49,846 nucleotides of DNA. Origin: Nitrososphaerota archaeon. Lineage in GTDB: Archaea; Thermoproteota; Nitrososphaeria; Nitrososphaerales; UBA183. The translations under genes and the position numbers were made by a program. The stretch is taken from contig JAPCJN010000003.1 of NCBI GenBank assembly GCA_027886925.1, forward strand, positions 14,469-64,314, read 5' to 3'. The stretch's first letter is position 1. Every line of letters begins with the position of its first letter. The notes under the pieces are model-generated. The model saw nothing but the letters and a program-made list of their open reading frames with translations, did no database searches and was not told where the DNA came from. This document shows positions 7,211-14,818 of this stretch, piece after piece.

Positions 7211-8989
7211 ATTCATCTGTATGGTTCTGCGACCGAACAACTAGCTCGCCGCTACAGGCACCTGTTCGTCCTACCCTCTTCCTCTGTCCTCTTCATCTTC
7301 CTGACGATTTCCGAGGCCGTACTGCTGGGCCCTTTGGTGGCGCTCGACAGGTTGCCCCTTCTGGTCGCCCTCGCGGACTTTGTCATCGTGATTGCGACAT
7401 CGGCGCTCCTCACCTACGTGCTCAAGGCCTTCGATTCGGATTCGATAATCTCGCTGAGACGGACCTTTGGGCTGTTGCTCGTCCCGAACTCCGTCTGGGC
7501 GTTGCTGGGTGTCGTCGGGTCGCTCGTCTCTACTGCGACGGGAAACCTCCGGCCGAGCCTCAACGAATTCATCCTCGGCGCCTTCTTCGCCTGGAGCTTC
7601 GAACTGATAATAATCAACGGCGCCTTCATGTCAAACACGCTGCAAAGCCTCTGCATCGCGGCGCTACAGCCCATGGCGGTGCTGCTACTGACCTCGGCCT
7701 TCATAATACACGCCAACTCGAACGCCCTTTATGCCGTCGCGTCGGGCTTCCTGACCCTGGCGATTGCGACGATTTTCTTGTTGAAGTTCAAGACCTTCAA
7801 GACCGAAGGCGTCGGGATCAACTCCCTGCAGACGTTTCAATCGTTCCTAAAGTCATGGGTCTCGCAGAAGCCTGCCAGCCTCGAGGGCTACTTCACGCTC
7901 TACTCGCACGACGAGCTCGTCACGACAAAAATCGTCCTGGCCGGCGCGACCGACAAAGCCGCCTTGGTGCTGCCAGGGGTCCATCCTGGCCCGTTCTTTC
8001 CCGTGGGCAGCTACAACCTGTCTGAGCTAATCTACCAAGAGCTTCGAAAGAAGAACATCGTCCCCATGGTGCTCCACGGGACTGGAGGCCACGAGAGGAA
8101 CCTCCCCACGAACGACGCCACGAAGAGATACGCTTCCGCGATTGCCGACGTGGTAGTCTCAAAAGGCGCCGGGCAAGAGGTCCACAACATGCGGGGGCCT
8201 GTTCGCTCCACACTGGGGGTTACGAGCATAACCATGCTCGGGTTTGGAAACCAAATCGTCGCATTCCTCTCCAACGCGCCCTACAACACCGACGACCTGG
8301 AACCCACCATCATCGACGAAGCCTTGTCGGCCGCGAAGGAGCTCGGTATGGATCTTATGCTCGTCGACGCACACAACTCCATCGGCGGAGAGAACACCGA
8401 ACAGCCGCACATGACAAAGGACGATTGGAGACGCGCAATGTCGACGCTAAAGGGGAGCGCCGAACACGAGTTCGAGACCGGGGTGGCGCATTCGTCGGAA
8501 ATACAGTTCGAGCATGGCACCGACATCAGTGACGGTGGAATATGCGTGCTCGTCTTCCGCAATCAGGCATCGTCATCGGCATATGCGCTGGTAACCTCAG
8601 ATTCTAACAACGCGGCCCTGGGCTTGCGCCAGGCCGTAATGGACGGGCTCAAGAATGAGAACGTGGAACTGATCGAGCTGTGCACGTCAGACACCCACAA
8701 CTCCGCCGCAAGGCATCTCACAGACCGCGGCTACCGTGCCCTGGGAGAGGACACCAGCCGCGACGCGATCGTGGCGGCTATCAAAAAACTTGAGAAGATA
8801 GCAGATGATAGGTCGTCAGGAGGGACAGCGACGCCAATCACATCAGAATTGACGCTGCCGCTCATAGGCGAGAAATCCCTCCATGATTTCGCTGTCCTTA
8901 CCAAGGAGACTCTGGACTTTACAAAAGTCTACGCACAAGCCGCCCTGGTCTCCGCGTTGATTCTTTGCGCGTTGGCGCTGCTCTATTGA
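7211..8989 (+). CDS. DUF2070 membrane protein, start codon unclear
   Basis: Archaeal DUF2070 family: several N-terminal membrane helices, then a large soluble domain with the hallmark LPGVHPGPFFPVGS (near 7969), HGTGGHERNLP, VDAHNSIGG and CTSDTHNS, and a last helix at the C-terminus. The histidine/aspartate motifs suggest a metal site but the function is unknown. The first standard start is TTG at 7334. Coding clearly continues upstream in the same frame: YRHLFVLPSSSVLFIFLTIS is a typical N-terminal helix. It reaches back to the TAG that ends Sec61-beta at 7208-7210. No ATG, GTG or TTG exists between 7211 and 7334, so initiation at ATT 7211 or CTG 7217, stop read-through, or a sequence error is implied. 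Confidence 0.85.
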   Translation: MHLYGSATEQLARRYRHLFVLPSSSVLFIFLTISEAVLLGPLVALDRLPLLVALADFVIVIATSALLTYVLKAFDSDSIISLRRTFGLLLVPNSVWALLGVVGSLVSTATGNLRPSLNEFILGAFFAWSFELIIINGAFMSNTLQSLCIAALQPMAVLLLTSAFIIHANSNALYAVASGFLTLAIATIFLLKFKTFKTEGVGINSLQTFQSFLKSWVSQKPASLEGYFTLYSHDELVTTKIVLAGATDKAALVLPGVHPGPFFPVGSYNLSELIYQELRKKNIVPMVLHGTGGHERNLPTNDATKRYASAIADVVVSKGAGQEVHNMRGPVRSTLGVTSITMLGFGNQIVAFLSNAPYNTDDLEPTIIDEALSAAKELGMDLMLVDAHNSIGGENTEQPHMTKDDWRRAMSTLKGSAEHEFETGVAHSSEIQFEHGTDISDGGICVLVFRNQASSSAYALVTSDSNNAALGLRQAVMDGLKNENVELIELCTSDTHNSAARHLTDRGYRALGEDTSRDAIVAAIKKLEKIADDRSSGGTATPITSELTLPLIGEKSLHDFAVLTKETLDFTKVYAQAALVSALILCALALLY

Positions 8990-9021
8990 TTAGAGCGTCC
9001 GAATCAGGCAGGCGCATAGCG

Positions 9022-9648
9022 ATGGCCGACAGCTCAAAGGGATACATCATCGGGATCGAAGGCATCGACGCAGTCGGCAAGCATACCCAAAGCAGCCTGC
9101 TCTCCTCCTGGCTAAGCGGTAACGGCTTCAAGACGGCCAGCATGTCCTTCCCAGACTACGTGACCGTGATCGGCAAGGAGATCAGGGCGTTCCTCTCAAG
9201 AGAGAGAAACTACCCGATCGAGTTGCAGCACATGCTCTTTGCCGCGAACAGGTGGGAAAAATCGGAGGAAATCGAATCGCACCTTCGATCAGGCAAGACG
9301 TTGATTGTCAACAGGTACACCGAGTCCAATCTAGCGTATGGATCGGCGAAAGGCCTCGACATAAGGTGGCTGAAGAACCTGGAGGAAGGCCTGCCAAAGA
9401 CGAACCTGGTGATAGTGCTGGACGCGGCGCCGCAGTCTCTGAAGGCCAGGCGGGCCAGCAACAGCAAGGACGCCTACGAAAAGGACTCTGCCCTGCAGAA
9501 CAAAGCCCAAAAGGTATACAGGGAGCTCGCTCGCGAGAACGGCTGGAGGGTGGTCGACGCAGACAGACCCGTCGAAGTCGTCCAAGACTCGCTGGTCAAA
9601 ATCGTCAAGGGCGCCCTGGCAAACGAGGGGAAGATGAAACCCGGATGA
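9022..9648 (+). CDS. tmk: Thymidylate kinase
   Basis: Phosphorylates dTMP to dTDP. The 208-residue protein has the P-loop EGIDAVGKHTQS (12-23; the unusual H after the lysine is also seen in an archaeal subgroup), the DRF/DRH-like nucleotide-binding segment NRYTESNLAYG near 95-105, and a basic LID region KARRASNSKDAYE. The frame is open back to TTG 8965 inside DUF2070, but ATG 9022 gives the family N-terminus. Its stop overlaps the ATG of the HD protein (ATGA), so both are in one operon. Confidence 0.9.
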   Translation: MADSSKGYIIGIEGIDAVGKHTQSSLLSSWLSGNGFKTASMSFPDYVTVIGKEIRAFLSRERNYPIELQHMLFAANRWEKSEEIESHLRSGKTLIVNRYTESNLAYGSAKGLDIRWLKNLEEGLPKTNLVIVLDAAPQSLKARRASNSKDAYEKDSALQNKAQKVYRELARENGWRVVDADRPVEVVQDSLVKIVKGALANEGKMKPG

Positions 9649-10946
9649 CCCTCAAGTACGTCGCGGAGATAAGAGACCCTGTCCACGGCTACATCAAAAT
9701 CACCAAAGAAGAGCACGAACTAGTAGATTCGGCATTCGTCCAACGTCTCCGCAGAATCCACCAGCTCGCCGGGGCGTATCTTGTCTATCCAGGCGGCGTC
9801 CACACGCGCTTCGAACACGTCCTCGGGACGATGCACGTGGCAGGCCTGATCGGCGAGTCGATCGCAAGCAAGGCCGGGCTTCGTGACGAAGACATCCAGG
9901 AGATGAGGATGGCCGCGTTGCTCCACGACCTTGGGCACGGGCCCTTCTCGCACCTTTTCGAGGAGGTCCTCGCAGAGAAGACCGAGATGACCCACGAGGA
10001 CCTGTCCCAGAGGATCGTCCTGGAATCGAGCGTAGGAGAGGTCCTAGCGAAGAACGGATACTCGCCTTCCAAGATGTCGAAACTCTGCGTCGGCAAATCG
10101 AGAGGCCCGCCGTTCATGAACGAAGTAATCGCGGGGGGGTTAAGCGCCGACATGATGGACTATCTGCTGAGGGACACGTACTTCACCGGCGTAGAATATG
10201 GAAAGGTAGACATACAGAGAGTCATCGATTCTCTCGACGTCAGCAGCGACGGCCACCTGGTGCTCGACAGGGCCGCGCTCTACGCGTTCGAAGCCCTGCT
10301 CATAGCGAGATATGAGATGTTCAAGGCGGTCTACTTCCACAGGACTGTGAGGGCGGCTGAACTCATGCTCGCCCATTCGATGACCCTAGCAGACGACGAG
10401 CTACAGCTGACCAACGTTTCAAAATTGGAAAGACTGCTGAAACTCACCGACGAGGTAGTGCTCCAAAGACTGGTGGACATCGACTCGAGCAAGCCCGAGC
10501 TGAAGATGGCGCAGAGACTTGCCCAGGGATACGTGGAGCGCAGGCTCGTGAAATGCGTGTTTGAAAAGGTCGTGCAAAGAAAGGACAGGACGATCCAACG
10601 CATATTCAGCCAGAAGCGCTTCAGGGACGAGATGGGCTTGAGCATAGCACAAAAGGCCGGCGTGAAGCCCGTCGACATCTACATCGACGTGCCGAACACG
10701 CCATCGGTGCCGTACACCTATGAGAGGCAGGCGTTCAACTCGATCATCCTGTCGTCGGACAGCAAATATGGCGGCAAGAGGAAGACCGAAACAGTCCCCA
10801 TAAGCGAACTTCCGTTGGCAGGCTCGATTACGGGTTTCATGGACATACTGCGGATCTACACTTTCGCTGAACACAGGAACAAGGTGGCCGCCGCCGCCCA
10901 GTCCGTCTTGGGCAAGGACGACTTCATATCTAGAATATCCATCTAG
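9645..10946 (+). CDS. HD-domain phosphohydrolase (SAMHD1/dGTPase-like)
   Basis: 433-residue metal-dependent phosphohydrolase. The start IRDPVHGYIKITKEEHELVDS and RLRRIHQLAGAYLVYPGGVHTRFEHVLG are typical of the YdhJ/SAMHD1-type HD family, with the HD metal ligands H (HTRFEH), HD (LLHDLGHGPFSH) and D (LSADMMDYLLRD). The C-terminal half is helical, as in dNTP triphosphohydrolases. It begins at ATG 9645 overlapping the tmk stop; the open frame upstream of 9645 is out-of-frame tmk sequence. Pairing with thymidylate kinase suggests a role in dNTP pool control; substrate specificity is inferred. Confidence 0.88.
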   Translation: MTLKYVAEIRDPVHGYIKITKEEHELVDSAFVQRLRRIHQLAGAYLVYPGGVHTRFEHVLGTMHVAGLIGESIASKAGLRDEDIQEMRMAALLHDLGHGPFSHLFEEVLAEKTEMTHEDLSQRIVLESSVGEVLAKNGYSPSKMSKLCVGKSRGPPFMNEVIAGGLSADMMDYLLRDTYFTGVEYGKVDIQRVIDSLDVSSDGHLVLDRAALYAFEALLIARYEMFKAVYFHRTVRAAELMLAHSMTLADDELQLTNVSKLERLLKLTDEVVLQRLVDIDSSKPELKMAQRLAQGYVERRLVKCVFEKVVQRKDRTIQRIFSQKRFRDEMGLSIAQKAGVKPVDIYIDVPNTPSVPYTYERQAFNSIILSSDSKYGGKRKTETVPISELPLAGSITGFMDILRIYTFAEHRNKVAAAAQSVLGKDDFISRISI

Positions 10947-11000
10947 CTGGGCGGACCGGACCGGCATCTACCCTGAAATAGAATCCCGACTTTAGGATTA

Positions 11001-12911
11001 GTGCTTCTAGAGGACATCCTCCCGTATCCGTCGTTCCGACAGGGGCAGAAAGAGCTCGCCCAATCAGTCTACCTAGCTTGCAAGAACGGAGACAAACTGG
11101 TCGCGGAAGCGATGAGCGGCTTCGGGAAGACGGCCGCCGTCCTGGCCGGCAGCCTTTTGGCCGCGGCAGAGGAGGACGACCTCAGAATCGTCTATGTGTG
11201 CAGGACGAAAAGACAGGTATTCCGGGTCATGGAAGAGCTGGAGAGCTTCTCCAAGCGGCTCCCGGTGCGGGCCGCCAGCCTCTTCTCAAAGTACGACTAT
11301 TGCCTCCAGAGGGAGAGGAGCTTTGGGGTGTCGCCTGAGACGTTCAAATGGTATTGCAGCTTCCAAACGTCAAACAACCTGTGCAGCTACTTCCTGAACG
11401 TCCCATTCAACAGCGGGGCGATCCAAAGACTGGTGGACGACCAGGTCAGCGGCCTAAAGTCGATCTCGAGCCTCCTGAGGAGCGGCAACGCGCTCCACGT
11501 CTGTCCATACGAGGTCGAGCGGATCTTGTTGGCTCGCGCCAGAATAATCGTGACCACATATCATTACCTGCTCGACGAGGCCTCTCGGTCAGTCCTCTTG
11601 ACGGGCGGCTTCCAGTCACCGAGCAAGGTCATCGCCGTGGTCGACGAGGCCCACAACATCAGGGACTTTATCTCCAGCAACTCGACGATAGCGCTGGCCC
11701 TCTCTGACATCGAGAAATGCGCGATCGACTCGCGCAACCTCTACCTCGAGAGAATCGCCTCAGCAATCTCCGAGATCAACGAGAGCATAAAGCGCCTCTG
11801 CGCCAACGACGGGCGCTGGTTCGTCGACAAGGGAGCGTTCGTCAAAAGGCTGAGCGAGCATCATCCCAGAGAATGGCTGGCTGACCTCGCGTTCGAGCTG
11901 GCGACCAACTCAGGCGTGGCTTGGTACTCTGTCGCCACCGGCAGGAACATGCCGCCTTCGATCATCAGGTTCGGCTCCTTTCTAAGCAGCCTCCTCTCCT
12001 CCCTCGATTCCGACGAGGTCTCCCTGGTGAAGAGCGACCGAGCGTTGTTCCTAACCGACACGAACCCATCGAAGAGCTTCTTGGGAGCCACCGCAGGCTT
12101 GAGGAGCCTAATCCTGCTCTCGGCCACGATAAACCCATCGAACCTCTTCCTCCGCTCAATCGGACTAGACGACAACTCGACCCTCGTGCACAGCGCGGTG
12201 ACAAATTACAAGTTCCGAATCAAGACCGTCATCGACATGGACGTGAGCACGAGGTTCAAATTGCGGACTACTGAGATGTACTCGAAAATCGCAAAAAAAA
12301 TCATCGCAGTCTGCGAGTCGACCTCTGGAGGGATCGGTATCTTCGCCCCGTCATATGCGGTGTTGGAATCGATAAGAGACCTGTTGCTCGCCCAGATGGA
12401 AACTCACGCTGGAACTACGAAGAAGAGGAACATCGTGGTCGAGAAATCTGGGCTGACCAACGAAGACTCGGAGGAGATGATGAACACCTTCAAATCCAAC
12501 CGTGGCAGCTTGCTCCTCGCAGTCCAGGGGGGAAGATTTTCAGAAGGCGAAGACTTCCCCGGCGATAACATGGACGTCTCGGTGGTTGTGGGCCTGTCCC
12601 TCCCTCCCCCGTCACCTACGATGTACGCGGGATACCGACAGCTGGAAACGAGCCATATCGACAGGCACGAGGCGTACCTCGTCCTCTCGCTGCTGCCGGC
12701 GTTGAGGAAGGCGTTTCAATGCGCCGGAAGGCACATACGAAACCCCGGAAAAGTCGGGATGGTCTTCTTTTTGGACTCTCGCTTCGCGGAGCAGAAGGTG
12801 ACCACCCTCATGCCGTCGTGGTTGAAAGAAGACCTCGTGAAAGGGAGCTACCTGCCCGAAGAAATCGGCGCAATCACACACGATTTCTTTTCGAGCTCTC
12901 GGAGCCAGTGA
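11001..12911 (+). CDS. XPD/Rad3-like superfamily 2 DNA helicase with Fe-S cluster
   Basis: 5'-3' DNA helicase of the XPD/Rad3/DinG group (636 residues). Motif I is AEAMSGFGKTAAVL (35-48). Four cysteines at about 101, 119, 128 and 168 are in place to hold the 4Fe-4S cluster. Motif II is VVDEAHN (213-219). Later motifs are LLSATINP and QCAGRHIRNP (motif VI arginines). It starts with GTG at 11001. Homologues act in nucleotide excision repair or lesion sensing. Its 3' end overlaps by 38 bases the end of the convergent RNase H-fold gene. Confidence 0.92.
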   Translation: MLLEDILPYPSFRQGQKELAQSVYLACKNGDKLVAEAMSGFGKTAAVLAGSLLAAAEEDDLRIVYVCRTKRQVFRVMEELESFSKRLPVRAASLFSKYDYCLQRERSFGVSPETFKWYCSFQTSNNLCSYFLNVPFNSGAIQRLVDDQVSGLKSISSLLRSGNALHVCPYEVERILLARARIIVTTYHYLLDEASRSVLLTGGFQSPSKVIAVVDEAHNIRDFISSNSTIALALSDIEKCAIDSRNLYLERIASAISEINESIKRLCANDGRWFVDKGAFVKRLSEHHPREWLADLAFELATNSGVAWYSVATGRNMPPSIIRFGSFLSSLLSSLDSDEVSLVKSDRALFLTDTNPSKSFLGATAGLRSLILLSATINPSNLFLRSIGLDDNSTLVHSAVTNYKFRIKTVIDMDVSTRFKLRTTEMYSKIAKKIIAVCESTSGGIGIFAPSYAVLESIRDLLLAQMETHAGTTKKRNIVVEKSGLTNEDSEEMMNTFKSNRGSLLLAVQGGRFSEGEDFPGDNMDVSVVVGLSLPPPSPTMYAGYRQLETSHIDRHEAYLVLSLLPALRKAFQCAGRHIRNPGKVGMVFFLDSRFAEQKVTTLMPSWLKEDLVKGSYLPEEIGAITHDFFSSSRSQ

Positions 12912-13512
12912 ATTGGACTCCCTTACGGAAAGCTATCCTGACCGCCGCCTTTTGGTCTCTGGTGGCACCGATAGTCCCACGCCTCCTCGCGGACGTCCCG
13001 GATTCGTCGACGATCTCGATGGACGCCGACGATGGCAACGCTTCACGCAACGAGCTCGCCAACATCGTAGACGACTTGGGCTCGCCACCTCCTATCTTCA
13101 CGGAGAGCGACGAATGAGGCACGTGGCTTGCGATCACGAACAGCAGTCCTACTACGCGCTCGACAGAGTTCTCGGTGAGGGTGCCGAGCTCTCTTCCGCC
13201 GTAGAACACGACGACGCCAATCCTCGAGCCTGGGTCTATCCCGACCAGAAGGTTCCTTCTCTCTTCATCAAAAAGATGCGACAACACCTGGCCCTCCATC
13301 ACCAAGGGATTCTGGTCGAGGTCCTCGATCGCGAGCGCCGTCCCCGGGAAGCCGCCCATCTCCTTCCTGGTGGTGACGATCAGGTCTTGGGCGGAAGATG
13401 AAAGCGCCTCCGAGGGCGAGACGCTGGAGAATCGAAGATGGGTCCTCTTGAGCCGTGACACGATGCTGTAGTATGCGTTACTGTCGTCGGTAGCGACCTT
13501 AATAATCCTCAC
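12874..13512 (-). CDS. RuvC-like RNase H-fold protein of unknown function
   Basis: 212-residue protein starting at GTG. Residues about 88-100 (LLVGIDPGSRIGVVV) match the first strand and the catalytic Asp of RuvC/YqgF-type RNase H folds. Later there are an IVDESG strand and a C-terminal TRDQKAAVRIAF helix at the place where RuvC-like proteins have DAxDAxxIA, so a last acidic residue may be kept. The N-terminal 85 residues do not resemble a known domain. It converges on the XPD-like helicase and diverges from a RecA-like gene, which suggests DNA repair or recombination. Function is inferred from fold and context only. Confidence 0.65.
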   Translation of the reverse strand: MRIIKVATDDSNAYYSIVSRLKRTHLRFSSVSPSEALSSSAQDLIVTTRKEMGGFPGTALAIEDLDQNPLVMEGQVLSHLFDEERRNLLVGIDPGSRIGVVVFYGGRELGTLTENSVERVVGLLFVIASHVPHSSLSVKIGGGEPKSSTMLASSLREALPSSASIEIVDESGTSARRRGTIGATRDQKAAVRIAFRKGVQFTGSESSKRNRV

Positions 13513-13547
13513 GAACCGCTCATGATTTCAACAGGCACGCCGAGTTT

Positions 13548-14165
13548 ATGAGCGTTCCCACGATGGAGAAGGCGGATAGTTTCTTCGCCCCGCTGAAGGG
13601 GAAGGTCGCCGTCCTGCTCCTCCACGACAAGGCGACGAAGATGGCGTTGAGCCGCTTTCTTATGAGATGCGCCTATCTCCAGGCAGCAAGCACAACAACG
13701 AGCATCCTGGATGCAGACGCGTTCTACTGCACAAACATCGACGAGCTCACCGGGGAGATTAAAGACGACTACAACAACGATGCCGACCGTTTCTTCGCCG
13801 AGACCAAGATAATGCTGCTTCCAGAGAAGCCGTTCAAGGTAAGCCATCTCATTCCCCTGATCTCCTCGAAGACCCAAGTCCTGATCCTTGACGACTTGAA
13901 CTCCCTGTACTCCTTGGCTTCCAACAGCCGCAAGTCGCACGAGCTGTCTATCTTCATGAAGCTCCTCTCCCACAACGCCAAGATGAACAAGTCTTGGGTC
14001 ATCGCGACAGCTTACAGGACGGAGAGAGGCGAAAAGGCCGCGACTAACGGGCATTCGCTTGCCGGACTCGGGGACACACTGGTCGACACTGAACTTCGTG
14101 GAGGCTCGCTGCTGCTCAAGGCCAGCCTCGAAGGCCACTGGCCGAACAACGAGCTTAGCCTGTGA
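13548..14165 (+). CDS. RecA-like protein with degenerate P-loop
   Basis: 205-residue protein. Strand VAVLLLHDKATKMALSRF sits where RecA/RadB/KaiC-type ATPases have the P-loop, but the glycines are gone. A good Walker B strand remains (TQVLILDDLNSLY, about 105-117), followed by MKLLSHNAKMNKSWVIATAYR, which resembles the strand after Walker B in RadA/RadB. It is most likely an inactive RecA-fold paralogue that binds a partner or DNA. The 35-base gap to the divergent RuvC-like gene could hold promoters for both. No named family is claimed. Confidence 0.6.
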   Translation: MSVPTMEKADSFFAPLKGKVAVLLLHDKATKMALSRFLMRCAYLQAASTTTSILDADAFYCTNIDELTGEIKDDYNNDADRFFAETKIMLLPEKPFKVSHLIPLISSKTQVLILDDLNSLYSLASNSRKSHELSIFMKLLSHNAKMNKSWVIATAYRTERGEKAATNGHSLAGLGDTLVDTELRGGSLLLKASLEGHWPNNELSL

Positions 14166-14201
14166 AAAGCAATTGCTCTCCCCCTCACTCAGGAGGGCCT
14201 T

Positions 14202-14597
14202 TTACTTGGCGAAGTACACGTACGCCTCGACGTAGATCGCGCCGGCGATGAGCAACAACCCGAGGGTCAAGAAGAATCCGACCAATCTAGGCTTGACCGT
14301 CTGCCTCCCGCTGAGATACGAAAGGTAGAGCCCGCCAAAACCCATCAACAGGGCCATGGAATTGATCACCGTCTCAGGAATCGATTGCGCGTTTCTCCCG
14401 GGGTAGATGATGTATGTCGAGGGCACAGGGCTGGCCAACGCGCTCACGACGCCACCCGACATCACCACTATGCCGGCGATGTACAAGAATTCTATCCAGC
14501 GGTTCTTGATGAGGGTCGAAATGCCGCTCCGCTCGGCGCCCTTCCCGAGCCTCTCCCTCGCCCCGGACACCCGGGACTCAAACCACTGCCGAATCAA
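14202..14597 (-). CDS. Small membrane protein, three predicted helices
   Basis: 131 residues from a TTG at 14597 whose last two bases and the next A form the TGA of the upstream small zinc protein (TTGA overlap), with a gagggg ribosome site before it. A longer frame back to 14648 exists but overlaps the neighbour. After a basic amphipathic start come three hydrophobic segments: FLYIAGIVVMSGGVVSALA, ETVINSMALLMGFGGLYLSYL and LVGFFLTLGLLLIAGAIYVEAYVYF. The family is not recognised. Its order behind topA and the zinc protein suggests co-expression. Confidence 0.65.
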   Translation of the reverse strand: MIRQWFESRVSGARERLGKGAERSGISTLIKNRWIEFLYIAGIVVMSGGVVSALASPVPSTYIIYPGRNAQSIPETVINSMALLMGFGGLYLSYLSGRQTVKPRLVGFFLTLGLLLIAGAIYVEAYVYFAK

Positions 14598-14818
14598 ACC
14601 GAAACATCCCCCTCGCGCTCCTCCATCTCTATTACCTCTATTACCCACTGGCCCGTATTTTCAATAGCCTTAACTCTTTGCAAATACTCGCCCCACGACA
14701 TCCCCGAATACGCTTCATTCCACGCGCCATACCCCTTCTTCAATGCATCCCTCGCGGTCTCGTGATAGCCACAAAGCCCGCTATTTCTTGCTATCCTTTT
14801 GCAAATTTTGCATTGCAT
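14594..14818 (-). CDS. Small protein with CxxC...CxxH putative zinc site
   Basis: 74 residues: MQCKICKRIARNSGLCGYHE carries a C-x2-C and C-x2-H pair that could bind one zinc ion, followed by helical, Trp/Tyr-containing sequence (YGAWNEAYSGMSWGEYLQRV) and an acidic tail. The ATG lies within the last codons of topA (38-base overlap), so it is probably translationally coupled to the topoisomerase, and its stop overlaps the TTG of the next membrane protein. Function unknown. Confidence 0.7.
   Translation of the reverse strand: MQCKICKRIARNSGLCGYHETARDALKKGYGAWNEAYSGMSWGEYLQRVKAIENTGQWVIEVIEMEEREGDVSV

Noticed and set aside
9252..9644. N-terminal extension of the HD protein
   Set aside because: It is an out-of-frame reading of tmk; ATG 9645 overlaps the tmk stop and fits the family start.
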